Source: Amphirosellinia nigrospora
Taxonomy: Eukaryota > Ascomycota > Sordariomycetes > Xylariales > Xylariaceae
Length of the DNA: 64,000 nucleotides
Assembly (NCBI GenBank): GCA_004123355.1
Contig: SCHM01000008.1
Span: 305,501 to 369,500 of the forward strand
Direction: 5' to 3'
A program made the position numbers and the translations under genes. Below the pieces are notes generated by a model that saw only the letters and a list, made by a program, of their open reading frames with translations, did no database searches and was not told the origin of the DNA. Below, in pieces: positions 10,444 through 22,890 of this stretch; positions within the stretch are counted from its first letter, which is position 1, and every line of letters begins with the position of its first letter.

Positions 10444-12117
10444 TCACGCCTCGTACCCATAGTCCAAGAAGCTGCTCACTGGCCAGCCATTCGGAACGTT
10501 GAACTCGTCAAGGAAGGTCGTACCATGGAGGACCTCGTACTTCAACATCAGCCCACAATCTATAGTGGTATCATTATCGCACTGCACGTGCTCGTCGGGA
10601 CCATTCAACAGCCCAGCAATGCGCTGCGCTACGTCACGGCCCTCGTACCAGGCACCCTGCAAGAAGCCGAAGTACTGAGCCGAGGTGCCCTCGCCGGCAA
10701 ACCATAGTCTGTCGACGTTGGCTCGTAGATTCTGGTGCTTCTCAAGCGTCATACCGACGGGCCAGTTGCTATATGACCCGAAAGCCCACTCCTCCGTGCT
10801 CCACCGCGGATATTTGAAGTCGATGGGCTCAGGGATGTCCTTGTCGGGAAACATAGCCCTCAGCACCTCAAGACACTCAGCCTTAGTTACCTCGTCGGGC
10901 TGCTCCTCGATGCGGTACGACTCCGACCCCACCACCGTCACGAAGATGATGTTGGAGCCCTCGTGGAAACCCGGGCCGCTCAGGGATTGCCAGACGGATA
11001 ATAGCCGCGAGAGTTGGCATCGGCGTAGAGGAAGTACTGCGTATCCGGGTCCCAGAATGTCTCATTAAACTGGAAGAACACCTTGGTGTATGTCCCCATC
11101 TGGTATTGCTCGATCGCCTCTTGCTTCCAGCGAGGAAGCTGCGGCTCGAAGTCTACAATGTCGTTCTGTAAGACACCTATCGAAAAGGTCACGATGGCAT
11201 CTGTGACGTAATTAGCAATAATACTAGTAGTATGATGAAAATAGATGGATTTGCTTACGCTCAGCTTCAATACAGCCACCATCATCAAAAGTGACATTGA
11301 CACCCTGAGGACCATATGCAATGGACTTTACCATCGTATTTAACATTAAACGGGGATCATTCTCCTTAAGGAACTCATTCGCCTCGCCAATGATGAAGGC
11401 ATTGAAACCCCTCTGGTCGATGACGAAGTTATTCTCGTCACTCCACTGGTAAAAGGTCAGGTTATACCCCGTGACGCCGTACAGGAAGCCGACTCTTCAG
11501 GCGGGTAGGCCGTCTCCCAGTCCAGTACCACCACTCGATCGCTTGCGCGTGCATATCCTTCCTGGGCTTCCAACCCGCCACGCTAAAAGCAGCGCGCATG
11601 CTAGTATCCTGAAGATTCTCCGTCAGGATATACCCGGCGTCCTGCTCAGCAATAGAGTACGCCGCGTCCATGTCGTCGAAGAGGTACCAAAGTCGGCGGC
11701 GCCCTGCTCATCGTAGGTCTTGATAGAGCTGTAGTTGGAGTAGGTATTCTCTAAACCATACTTCTTCGCCAGCGTCCAGATGGGGTTCTCAGGTCCGCCT
11801 TCTGTTCCGAGGCCCTGCACCCAGTTCGCGCCGAGCTCTACCGTGTAAGGCGTGCCGTCGGGCTTCTTGCCGAAGTCCGTATGCTTCACCCTCCCGCCGA
11901 TGTAATCGTTGCGTTCCACGATGATGAAGTCTGTCACCGACGCGTTGACTAGTGCCTGTGCCGCCGTGATGCCAGCGACCCCGGCGCCCAGGATAGCGAC
12001 CTTGGTCTTGCGGCATTCGTTGGCGCGCGATGTCTTTTCGGCGACCGGAACAGCAGCCACGTGATAAGCGCTCAAGGCGCAGTACGCCACGACGAGGCGC
12101 TGGAGCGAGGGTTTCAT
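10444..12117 (-). CDS. Secreted FAD-dependent amine (polyamine) oxidase
   Basis: Oxidises amines, probably polyamines, with FAD and O2. Two exons, 11259-12117 and 10444-11200, flank a 58-bp intron (EAE^HAIVTFSIGVLQ). I start at the ATG at 12117 because it begins a signal peptide (KPSLQRLVVAYCALSAYHVAA), so the enzyme is likely secreted. The dinucleotide-binding motif VAILGAGVAGITAAQAL and the IVERNDYIGGRVKHTDFG segment follow; ELGANWVQG and the C-terminal FAD-binding segment RLWFAGEGTSAQYFGF are intact. Four single bases are missing, at about 11686, 11523, 11490 and 10994, two of them in G runs. Restoring them gives exactly 540 codons including the stop, about 539 residues, the usual family length. 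No substitution stops are seen. The separation from plain amine oxidases is not certain. Confidence 0.88.
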
Positions 12118-12922
12118 CTTGGTGCCACTTCCCGTGCCGTTCAGATATAGGTGCTCTGCCACGTTTGTAGGCTTGAGATCCCCGTCATTAAAAGAACGAG
12201 GCGACGGTGCCCTGCTATCAGTATATATGTTCCACGCCAAGGCAGCTGTGAGTGATTATTTCCACGACCCTGGCCTCGTCAAGCCCCATGAGAACGGGTA
12301 TATCCGAGCAGGATGCCGGTATAGATAGCCAGGGCCCCGGTTCGATCCTCCCAGACCATGGTAGTGTACACTAATTCTGCAAACCAGACGCGGGCGCGCA
12401 ACGGCTCGCGTGAGGAGATAAGTCTTGGGCCCGACACTTGTGTCAAATTGATTTGCTCAGCTTGACATGATCAGAGATAGTTTGATCGGCCTGATCCGAT
12501 CGCATCCAAGATTAGTTGGAACTTCGAGAGCTGAGACATTTGAAGCTGATAGTGCAAGCATGCATTGTAGATCTGTTGATACATAACCTTGGTGATGGGG
12601 TTCGGTTGTCTTGATAATTCAGCGAGGTTGGTTACCCCAGCCCTGCCCAGCCATCCTCACTCTACGGACCAATAATGTGGAATGAGTTGTGTACGTTGGG
12701 GGCTTCAGCTGAGCTGCAGTTGGCACCGATGCAGTCGATCTACTTATTGCCATGCCAGTAAATTGAACCTGACATCATTTCTACGCCCAATCGATAATTC
12801 GGGAGGTCGGAGATTGTAGCTAGGCTCTGTGATGTTTGAAAGACAAAGCAACTTCAGGCTCTGACGCGAAACAAAAGACGATGAATTGGTTATCTGTGGC
12901 CTTAGGCAAAAAATAATCAAAA

Positions 12923-12932
12923 AAGAAAAAAA
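12923..12932 (-). terminator. Pol III T-run terminator of tRNA-Leu
   Basis: The plus strand reads AGAAAAAAAT just downstream of the tRNA on its transcribed strand, giving a run of seven T residues in the RNA-like strand. Such T runs end RNA polymerase III transcripts. Confidence 0.7.
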
Positions 12933-12940
12933 TAATTTAT

Positions 12941-13037
12941 GACAAGAGTGGGACTTGAACCCACGCGGATTTCTCCATGAGGAAACTGTGCTAAGGTGAC
13001 CTTAACCTCACGCCATAACCAACTCGGCCATCTTGCC
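12941..13037 (-). tRNA. tRNA-Leu (anticodon AAG) with 16-nt intron
   Basis: Read on the minus strand, the 97-nt gene folds as a class II tRNA. The acceptor stem is GGCAAGA/TCTTGTC, the D arm is GCC...GGC, the anticodon stem is TGAGG/CCTCA with loop TTAAGGT, the variable arm is GGA-GAAA-TCC, and the T arm is GTGGG-TTCAAGT-CCCAC. The anticodon AAG reads CUU leucine codons. The anticodon stem only closes if 16 bases (12984-12999) after position 37 are removed, the standard place for a nuclear tRNA intron. A T-rich run follows on the transcribed strand (12923-12932), as expected for RNA polymerase III termination. Confidence 0.95.
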
Positions 13038-14131
13038 TGTGCAATTAAGAGTAGTGGTCGTGGTAAAGGATTATGTTGGAGAGGAGATGTGACGTCATCC
13101 CATTACCTGGATCTGTGAAGTGGGGGTAGCCCACCAATGGACAACCCAATTAGCTGTAGTTAATTATCGTCTGTAATGGAACCAACCTTTCAATGATGCA
13201 TTTCAGAGCAGTTCGTGTGTTAAAGTTAAAGGTATATCCTCAACACTCAATTATTTCGCCATTTAGGCAACAAACCGGTCATGCGCTCTCTGGCGCGTCG
13301 AGCAGTTCTCGCGAGCCGCCTGTGCATGTTCATCGTTGTGATAAGCTGAACAGCTTTGATTGACACTCTGGCAGCTCTGACAAAACCTGGTCCATAATGA
13401 GATCGCTTGACAAAGTACTGTGTACCTAAGTACCTCAGTACATCCCAAATTTACAGGTGTGTCTGAATTAGAAATACCCAAATTTTGACAGAGCGGACAA
13501 AACCTGGGCGACTCCTACCTAGCAAACAGCTAAGCCTTACCTACTTACACATTGAAATACCTAAGTACTAAGCTACTAAATACCTACTTTAATCTATACA
13601 CCTTAGACCACTAAGTTATATCCTTACCCAATACTCTATTGAGAGATTCATTTTCTCTCGGCTCCCAGTAGGCGAATGATTATTATAGACTAATCTGGCA
13701 GCTTAACAGTGGCGAGGATACATAGGACGTTCCATTTCCGTTCCACCGAGTATTATGAACAATCTTCAGCCTGCTTGATATGCAGGCTGACAAGCATGCG
13801 TGACAAAAGCTGGTGCCAAAATGAGGCGATGACCTGGTAGCATGAGTTGGCTCCTGGACTGGAGAAAATGCGGCCGCTACGACGTTGAGTGTCATTGGCG
13901 GTGGCACAGCCGGCATCATCTTGAATATTAACTAGTATTTGGACGTAGAGTGGCTGCTTACCATTGTGAAAGGCCCATACCAAGTTCGCCTACGTTGATT
14001 CATCAACTCAATATATGAACCGTCGCCATCGCATTGTTATGAAGAGTCGTCATACCTTTCTTTCGCAGTCTATTCTTTTCGCATTATCCGTCGTCTGTGT
14101 TGTTTTGTACCAATACTTATCCGAGGCATCA
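13038..14131. other. Intergenic, no gene seen
   Basis: No convincing coding region is visible. From about 13425 to 13640 the sequence repeats TACCTAAGTACT/CTACTTAC-like units, part of the dispersed TACCTA family seen at four other places in the window. The stretch ends at the start of the Clr5-ankyrin gene and should include its promoter. Confidence 0.4.
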
Positions 14132-17100
14132 ATGTCGTCTCAAAGAAAGGCTATCGCAGCCGAAGAATGGGAGCGGCACAAGCAGGCGATTACCGACTTA
14201 TATTCTGAGAAATCTCTAAAGGATGTGATGGCTGAGATGGAGAAACGGCATGGCTTCAAGGCTAGGTAAGTGATATTCTATCTAGTACATGCGACCTTTT
14301 ATAATACTAATTGAGAGGTATTCCCGTAGTGCCTACCAGTACGAGACGCAGCTAAGGACTGTTTGGGGCATTCGTAAAAATACAAAGCGAAGCGAGTGGG
14401 CGGCCCTGTTCCAACAATTTGACGATCCGGAATCCACACAAAGAACCCCAGCCGGCCGCGAGAAACCTCCAAATAGCTTTAAAAGAGCCCGGCGATATCT
14501 CAAGGCAACACAGAGTCTCTTACCGGCTCAGCCTTCCACGTTATCTAGAGCACCGCCTGGCCCACCTTCTCCTGAGCCACAGGATGCAACTGCTAGCCGT
14601 GAGGTTATAAGCCCAGTTCGAATTGAGAATGAATCATCATATGGCGTTGGCTTTCCTTTCGACTTCGGGGACACTATTGAAAACACAGGAGCGAGACTCC
14701 CCAGCCCCGGCCAAGCTACTGTAACCGGTCAAGCTAGTCTCACTTCAATGCAACCATGGGATTTACTCAACGATCCCGTTACCTCGGACTTAACCCGACC
14801 GGCTACCGGATCGCCTTTCGATTTTAACTTTCACTTCGGATTCGAAAACACATTTGGAAACCCAGGCACCGGAATCTTGAGCCCTGGTGGGCTGTCGTGC
14901 CTGGTGAGGTCCCTGCCGGGAATGCTTTCACACTGGGTCCTATCGACTTTGGGGCGCCAGGAGATAGTATGCTAAGTGGTAATCATAACCGCACGTTTGA
15001 TGTTGATGACAATATTCATCTGGCGCCGACGGGCCTCTCGTGTACCATGATCAATGACCAGAATCATTCCTTTCAGAACCCTTTCCTCAAGGGTATTCTT
15101 CTGGGCTTCAGGTAGACCTGCGAACCCTTTCGGCCATCGAGCTTCCCATACGTAGCAAAATCTCATTTCCTTCCCACTTTACTGGCTTGAGAAATTTTTG
15201 CATGAAAGGGTGTAGGTTCTACGCAACCTGGTAGAACCGGATCAGGAAGCTGGTCCCCCCTTTCTAGGAAGTTCACTTCGAGATTAATTGCTGAGGTGAT
15301 TCTCTCGAAGCAAATCTCTCACTCGAGCGCGTCCGATCTCGAGAAGGCTCTTATCAGGCTGATACTCTTATGCCAGAAGAGAGCACAGTATTAACTACAA
15401 AGAGCAAGCCGTTGAGACGAAATTTACGAGAGTACTCCTTTTTTCCATGCTTAATGGTTTTGCTGGCCTCGGTGACATTCCTGTGGAGAACATGTAAACT
15501 TTCTTGGCCGCTTAGTATCATCAGTCGATCTTTTTCGTAGCCTTGAAGGCATGTTCGACACCTGCAGCAAGGACGTTTGTGGACACAATATTTCGAGCGT
15601 CTATTGAGGCGAAAGATGACAATGCCTTACAACTGCTCCTAGAACATGGCTTAGTTGATGTCAATGCAATCGTCTGCTTTTCTCACGCAACAAGATATAC
15701 CCCTGAGCGAGCCTCGAGACTCCAGGCTTATAGTCTTATCCCGATTCTGTTGCGCCATGGAGCCAACGTCAACAAGACACGGGGGGAGGCGGTGGTGCAC
15801 TCACCGAGCTATTGGCCGGTCTGCATATTACCGACCATACTTTTAGGATCACGCCCCGACTGCTTCGATCACGGCGACTCTTGATATCACTAAAACAATT
15901 GACCTATTGGTGAAGGCAGGCGCAAGAGTAACCGTAGATAACCTAGAGAAAGCCGGCCGGCTTCACTACTTTGTGGCTTGCCGTTTTCTGATGCTCTTCA
16001 TCCATTGATCACCAATCTTTTTAAAGACAGAAATGGAAGCATTATAGCCAAAGTGGCAAGATATTCGGACGACAAGCAAGCATCAATAATTATTCGCAAC
16101 ATACTGAATCTTTGCGTAGTAGGTCAATGTGGTACATGCTTGGTCGCTTGCGCTCGCCAGGTTGAGTACGCCGCAATTGAGGCTGCAGAGCGAGGACATC
16201 TCAATGTTATCCAACTTCTCATTAATCACGTTCCATCACCTTCAAAAATCCTCATCGCAGCAATAAGATCTATAGCAAAGTTCTTATTGACTTCGTCCTT
16301 TCCCTAAATCCTGATCTTGACCCACCTGCTCACTTTATAAAGAATACGACATTTGAGGAGGACGCTACTACGCCTTTGGCAGAGGCTGTAAAACTTGGAA
16401 ACAAGGACCTTATCAGATATTTGGTATGTAACAAAAGACAATGGCTTTCCTTCAACACCTCCGTCCTTAACTTTCCTACTACCGTAACGCTCCCGAGATT
16501 TTCGCTATCAGGGCTATAACACCTAACAAATCGGAAGCACTCCGCAGGCGCCTTCGCCCGTCTTGATAAAGGAAATCGCATGAAACCCCTGATCCTAGCA
16601 GCGGCTCATTGGGGGAGATTTCTTTTATGCGGCAATTACTGTCGTACTCTGATAGTTCATTTCATCCTTATCGGGCACCCTCCCTAGCGATCGAAGTTGC
16701 ACTTCAAAATGGCCATGAACAAGTGGCCTGGCTATTACTAGGAAGCGGTGCCGTGTCTGATTGTATAAGCTTTGACGCGTCCTCGCTTAGCCTTGCCCTT
16801 CAGAGTCAAAATAAATCGTTAGTACACGCCATTCTGAGCGCCGATATTAGCCGTATAGGTAGTGAACAGGTCGAGGAAGCTTTCAAGTGGGGCGACACGT
16901 TCATCATTTCCGACCTGACATCGGTATGTCCTCAGGTTGACATGGGACTGTGGCCTCCGGACTCTCTGCCAGCGTTGTGCGCAAGATGACAACACGACTT
17001 TCTTCCGAAACTTCATTGAGTCAATTTCACTGTCTCATAATCATAAAACGCTATTACTAGAAGGTTGCCTCGAAATAGCAGTTGGAATGGGGCATTCTGA

Positions 17101-18152
17101 AATGGTTTGCTATCTACTAGATATTGGCGCTAACCCGTTTACACAAGAAGTTTTAAAAGCAGCATTGCCTGGCCATAAGGAGATGTTATGTCTTCTTTTC
17201 GACAAAATTAGGCAACGGCGAAGCATTCCTAAGTGTATTGGGGCATATGTTTTATCATCCGTTATGGACGAGAGTTTGGGTAACCCCCAAGCGTTGGATG
17301 CTCTCCTGGAGACACAAGCTGTGAACTTGAGGGCGGCTGAGAGACTTTATGACCGACGACGAACTAGAACGTGACGCCTTTACGCCGCTTGGATTGGCAC
17401 TAATTTCTTTGTTGAAAACTCTGACAAGGATCCCTGGATGGTGCGAGCACTTCTCGATGCAGGATCCGATCCTAATGGAGTGGCGAGAAGTGCTATTATG
17501 AAAATGAACTACACAGGTTTGATGTTAGCTCTAGAGACGACGAAGCACGAAATTGTTCAGCTACTGATAGACAAGGGGGCCAATATTAACTTGAAGCCCC
17601 GCTTGCCGTCAAGCGGACGCCTTTGCAGTACGCGGCCGAACTAGGTCACCTCGACATGGTGCGTATGCTTCTCGAAAAGGGCGCCGAAGTCAATGCCGAG
17701 CCGGCGATCCGGGTGGCGGCACTGCCCTGCAATTCGCTGCCATCTCGGGGAACTGCAATATCGCCAACGAGCTACTCGCAAATGGCGCACTTCTAGGCGC
17801 CTTGCCATCTCGAGTCGATGGACGGTGGCCACTCGAAGGTGCCGCCGAGCACGGCCGCCTTGACATGATTCAGTTACTCTGGACTGCAGCCGTTGAGAAA
17901 GGTGGAAGCGATGTTGTTGCCGGGTTCCAACGACGCCATTGCCTAAGAGCCATGAACTTTGCTCGCGAAAATGGACACATGGGCTGTAGGGACTTGATTT
18001 CAGAGCTGTCGGGCATTCCTGTCGAAAGACTGGACGTCGAGGACTACGGAGCACCGTGGTTAGCATATAGTGACCTGAGTCACTCTTCGCCACCCAGTGA
18101 TTGGGATATGCTCTTTTCGACAGGTAGTAGTGAATGGGCACCACATCGATGA
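14132..18152 (+). pseudogene. Clr5-domain ankyrin-repeat gene, many frameshifts
   Basis: The first exon (14132-14265) and the start of the second (from 14330, after a 64-bp intron) encode a Clr5 domain: EEWERHKQAITDLYSEKSLKDVMAEM, HGFKA^SAYQYETQLRTVWGIRKN. In fungi this N-terminal domain often precedes ankyrin repeats, and here ankyrin-type helices follow in pieces to 18152 (for example NALQLLLEHGLVDVNA, HEIVQLLIDKGANIN, TPLQYAAELGHLDMVRMLLE). Between about 14890 and 17715 the frame changes at least ten times, mostly by one missing base (clear cases at about 15985, 16275, 17600, 17715), and 15115-15480 is hard to read in any frame. Codon-level similarity survives on both sides of most breaks. 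It is either a badly sequenced intact gene or a recent pseudogene. Ankyrin repeats bind proteins; the partner is unknown. Confidence 0.75.
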
Positions 18153-19690
18153 TGCGGATGAGAATAGTCTCAGCGATAACTACTTACTATTAGTTGTTCG
18201 TCGTTAGTATTAGGTATCGTCTACGGCTTGAGTACCTTAGCTCGAATGTTGAAATTTGAAACTATAATATCACTTGGAGGACAGGTTAGACTGCAAAAGA
18301 CAGTTAGGCCAACTCAGCTGGCCCAGATATCTTCTGGCTCTGCAATACCAACCTGCAATTAAATAAGCGCGTTCAATTCCTTACGAGACAGCTGTTTTTG
18401 GGATCATATAAACATGTGAAGTTGCGAATAGATGCACGTACGCTTTGAAATGGCGGTAGGCCATGTCTAGAATACGATACTTACATTCACTTTGGACATA
18501 GGTAATATGCGGGCATGTTAGACATATTTGACTCCAAGTTTCAGTACAACTGCCAGTTAAAGCGCAGAGACAATAATCAAGTAGCAGAGCAAAGAAGAAA
18601 AAAGAAGAGCTTCAGACACTGAACTGATTAATGAGAGGCTGTAGAAGGATATGGAGTTTAAGGGAGTCTAATAAAATGCTCAGTCAGAGTCCAGCAGTGC
18701 CGCCAACCTAAAAAGTGACTATCACTTACCATTTGCCGAGTTCATGATAAAGAGATACAAATACCCGAGTTTTCTTGCTTGTCTATGAATGCTCCCTAGT
18801 TCTAGCTGTCCTATAGGATTGGCGGAGCTTGTTCGATGTAAAAGAAAAAGGGGTGGCAAAGTTGACTACAGAGATCTGCACTAGAGGCCGTTAACCAGCT
18901 GCTAGATAGTTCGATAAGTCTTTCGCCCCTATTTGTAGATTTGACCATCAATTTACACGTCAGAGCCACTACGATCCCTCCGATTCAGACTCAGACACCA
19001 GCGGATCCGATTCGGATAGAGACGTCATCTGCGAGAAGCTTGCATAAGACCAAATTGCCTTTGACGAGATCACTAATATCAAGTCGCTTCAATTATGTCA
19101 CGTCGACAAGCATAGATGACAACCCCACATTCTATCTTCGACAAGGGTAACGATCATACAACAAGTTGCTTAAATTTCTCGAAGAGGGCGGACTTCGAGA
19201 GTATTTTAAGGGGATACGGGTCGCGGTGGGATGTATATTCCGGGGATTGACGTTGGTGTTGATGGCTGATTCTCTGCATAAATGCTTTAAGGGTCATTAT
19301 TATGTACATAGGTAGGCCACGTACTCAGATGGAACAAGTCGTAATTCTACCTGTTTAAATACTGAATTAGTGCGAGTAGCACTTAGGGTGAATCGACTAA
19401 TAAGAGCTATGACTTAATTACGTGTATTAAGGGGTAGGAGACTGGGGAGTTAAAATCACCACAATTGACCACACTTCTTGCTTCTGGACTCGGCTATTAA
19501 CATACGTAGTAGCATGTTGAAAACTTTCTAATTAGTGGCATTGAGTTATCATTACATGTTTCTTCAGTACGTAACTATCCGTTGTGACTTCGTTTGTAGA
19601 AGTCATCTACTCATTGACAGATGAAATTTGTAGAAGGCGTAAAGTACATACTGGGATGACTGGGCCTTTCTGAACCCTTTGATGAGAACA
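18153..19690. other. Intergenic, no gene seen
   Basis: About 1.5 kb without a coding signal on either strand. Open frames are short and random in composition, and I see no RNA gene or ordered repeat. Confidence 0.4.
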
Positions 19691-21074
19691 TTAATACAGC
19701 TCGAGAGTGTTTTGCTCAAAGAAGGTTCCGGTGCGTTGTCTCCATTCCAAAACGACCTTGGTAGGCACAAATAGGATGTCGTCAACGATAGATGTTGTGC
19801 CATCAAAAATCATTTTGAAATATATTCCGAACAACCTATCGTCTGGGCCGTCTGGTTTACCGTGATCTATTATCAAGCGACACATTAGAAGTTGATTCAG
19901 TTTGCTCAGTTCGATTGAATGAGCACAGTTGGTACTGAACTCAAACGCATGGGGACTGGCCGCTCGGTAGTCTATAAGCACAGTCGGTACAAGAAAGCCT
20001 CCAGAACCTGGCGCATGACCAATTCGTAGCAGGCCATAACATGAGCCTGGGTATTTAGGTCACCCCGTAACCGAATACAGATCCCCCCAAAAGCTTTGCC
20101 ACGAGATTCGGTCAATATCGCGCTTCGCGCTTCTAAAAAAACTAGGGCTCATTTTAATGCCGGGCAAAACTTCGAGCCAGGTCTTCTGACTATTTAAGAC
20201 AGCCTGGTTTGTTATAGCCAGCTCGTAAAGCAAAAGGAGTAGCCAGGGTGATCCCATGTTTGTCCATTTGTGTAAATGAGATGGCAAGAGTTTAGTAATA
20301 CGCGACAGGACGTGTGTTTCATCGTTCTCGCCTTCACTGGCTCCAAGGTCGATTAATATCCCAGACAATTCCGGGCGAGGACGAAACAAGGCAACCAGAC
20401 GTACTAGAATCCGTGCTACGTCGACGTTGACCTCAGTTAGCTGGCTGCCTCTGAGAGGGCCTATACCTGCCTCGATCCAGCAAAAACTTAAGTCTGTTCG
20501 GCCAGACTCCATCATGAGGCGAAAAGTCTCCTCAGCCCGATCGCCTCGGAACTTCACCCTTCTGTCTAGAGTGTAGAAGTCTTCGGCGCTGACTGATGGA
20601 CTACGTTCCTCATCCAAGAACCCCGATTTCACGAGCCAGTTGATGTAGATGGAAATTTGATCAGGCTCGAGCCACTTTATGAGTTGCACCAGGCTTCCCA
20701 CCTGGCAACGCTTCAACATCCCAACTATAAGGAATATTGAAGCCATGGGTCAACAGAACTTGCGTCACAGGCCGAGGCACGTTTCCATGTATCTTGAACC
20801 CACAGAGCAGTGAGGTGTCTTTATCGTCTGCATACCTCGTAAGGAGCTCTCGGCAATAGTCGATTTCGCCGATGCTCATTGGGCTCTGTGTTATTGGCAT
20901 AACTCGAAAGTGGGGGTTGTAGACTCTTCTTTCTTGTGAATCCACGTATAGGATTGCTCCCAGTCCCTGTATCCTGCAATACACGTTTGTGATGCCAATG
21001 GTGACAACGAATACTACGCGGCGACCTGATCTCTGAGCTCTCTCAACTACTTCCCTCCTGTTCAGTTGATCCAA
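19691..21074 (-). CDS. Unrecognised fungal protein, interrupted twice
   Basis: I do not recognise this protein. Three blocks read on the minus strand: 20661-21074 (GLGAILYVDSQERRVYNPHF; IDYCRELLTRYADDKDTSLL), 20060-20746 (LVQLIKWLEPDQISIYINWL, a Trp-rich C-terminal part) and 19691-20059. The first two overlap in different frames around 20661-20746, so one single-base shift probably joins them. The second ends at TGA (20060-20062), but the same frame stays open for another 122 codons (IIDHGKPDGPDDRLFGIYF...TKVVLEWRQRTG) to 19691. No membrane segment, signal peptide or catalytic motif is evident. It could be one gene of roughly 460 residues with two lesions, or a gene ending at 20060 with a fortuitous open frame behind it. 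Confidence 0.5.
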
Positions 21075-22890
21075 GCTTATGAAAATCCCATTCCTTAGTT
21101 ATTTATCAGCAAAAATGCCTTTAAGCCCCTAACCACTGTTACGGCAAATGAGCATCGTATACAAGGTTGGTGTGATAGTCGAAATAGCATCTAGGTTTGA
21201 CGCAATTGCCTTCGACTAGATTTTCGGTGGACTCTTTGTTGCCTTGGATTTGTACTTCGCGCTCATATATCCGGGCACGGGAGATAATGCTGGGCTTATT
21301 CAAAACTCCGTACCAATTATCATTCTCCGGAGTTGGTTGGAAGAGGCAATGCGTGCCCAGGTCTTATCGGCGTGTCTGAAGTAGATCCATTGTCACGGAT
21401 AAGTGGGTCTATGGTGAGCCCCAGGGACTGGGGCTCGCCTAACTATAGTCCGATGATCGTTTACTATATATAGGATCTTGACACACTTATCCAAGTATAT
21501 AGAACTTCTACTTTAGATCATCTGAATACACTTTACTTGAGCCCCTCTGGAGAGTGCACTGGTTCACTTCCTATGCTAGATCGTATCCACAATATACGTG
21601 ACATCCATGCTTGAGAGAAGCGTAGACCGAATGATCCCATGTAAAATGATCGGGGAACAGAGTATCGACGATTATGATATAGCGCTTGCTCGGGGCTACG
21701 TTGTGATTGTCACGCAGGAATTCCGCTGCGTCTTGAACATTGATCTGGACATGTTCGGGACATCCGACCGGGCCTTGTCCTTGCTGCGGCGCTTGCAACA
21801 TCTGCAAGTCAATTCTCAATGGGTGGCTTTGTGCTGAGTCGCTGTAAGCACAACGAAGTCGGTCTGGGGTTCTTGCTCTTGGACCATTCGGTGCCTAGAG
21901 CTAAGATGAGATGGAGTCTGGAGGACTTTACTCAGGAAGGAAGGTTGATAGACATCCTTCAACCCTACTATTTATGAAATCGCGCAATATAGCGCTGGAA
22001 TGTATTCTGCTGCATCCATTACGTTGTATGACGGCTGTTTGGGTTTTGCGCGAGAAATCCAGATTGTTGAGAGTATGTAAAGAATCGGACTGCAATCGTA
22101 GGAAGGGTACCTGGTAAGTAAGTAAGTACTTAGGTAGGTTTTTGGTACTTGCCTACCTAAGGTACCTACGGTATGCTTGCCCAGAAACGAACCAGTTCAA
22201 TTGAATTGGCTCCAAGGAGGTAGGTGAACTACCTTATGTACTTATGCCCACTCTAGGTAGGTACCTAGGTATGTACTTAGGTAAGTACGTAGTGCAATCG
22301 CTCGCGATTTCAAAGTCTCTTAAAAAGCATTGTCGATTTAGTCAAGAACCTAAATAACACTTCAAATGTCAAACGCTGTCGATAATTCAAAAGCGTGATA
22401 TGGTACCTAAAGAAGCGGATAAGTTCTTTAACGCTGAAATTGTCATCGGAACAAATCCTACAATCAAGATCGTTAAAAATCTAGCGATTCACCCAGAGAT
22501 ATCTTCGCCTAAAACAAGCTTGATTAAATTAACCAGAGGCCTTGGATATAATTAGTAATATGGCTAATAATAATTAAATCATGCTTTCTCTCGACCGCTT
22601 TGCGCACAACGACAAAGTCTACATATGATATTCTAAGATAGCTGGCGAGGATATTGATACGGGCATACCTAACTCGAACAGTGCTGATGATACTACCGCA
22701 GTCCAAGAACTAGCATCAACAAGCTATTACCTTACCTACCCACTCAGACTCCCTTCCCAATGAGCAGATGCCTATCCACCCTTTCCTACCATCACCACAT
22801 CTACCGACCCTACCTCAACTGGTTCTACCTCGACCGACCCTAAATTGACCAACCTTATATGACCAATCCGCATTCAATCGGCATACGAGA
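21075..22890. other. Intergenic with a TACCTA palindrome cluster; no gene seen
   Basis: Short open frames at 21571-21837 on both strands overlap each other and match nothing I know, so I do not call them. The notable content is the palindromic repeat cluster at about 22110-22295. The final 300 bases should contain the promoter of the gene at 22891. Confidence 0.4.
22110..22295. repeat. Cluster of CCTAGG/GGTACC-type palindromes
   Basis: Units such as GTAAGTAAGTAAGTACTTAG, GGTAGGTACCTAGGTA and GTACTTAGGTAAGTACG recur with variations. They are partly palindromic. Related clusters lie at 8995-9023, about 13425-13640 and 25285-25311. The pattern looks like an imperfect satellite or a hotspot of slippage rather than a transposon end. 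Confidence 0.7.

Noticed and set aside
12285-12365. tRNA-like GGTTCGATCC motif on the plus strand
   Set aside because: The bases around it do not form a T stem, and no acceptor or anticodon stem can be drawn.
21571-21837. Small open frames on both strands
   Set aside because: They overlap each other, show no conserved motif, and have no splice partner I could find.
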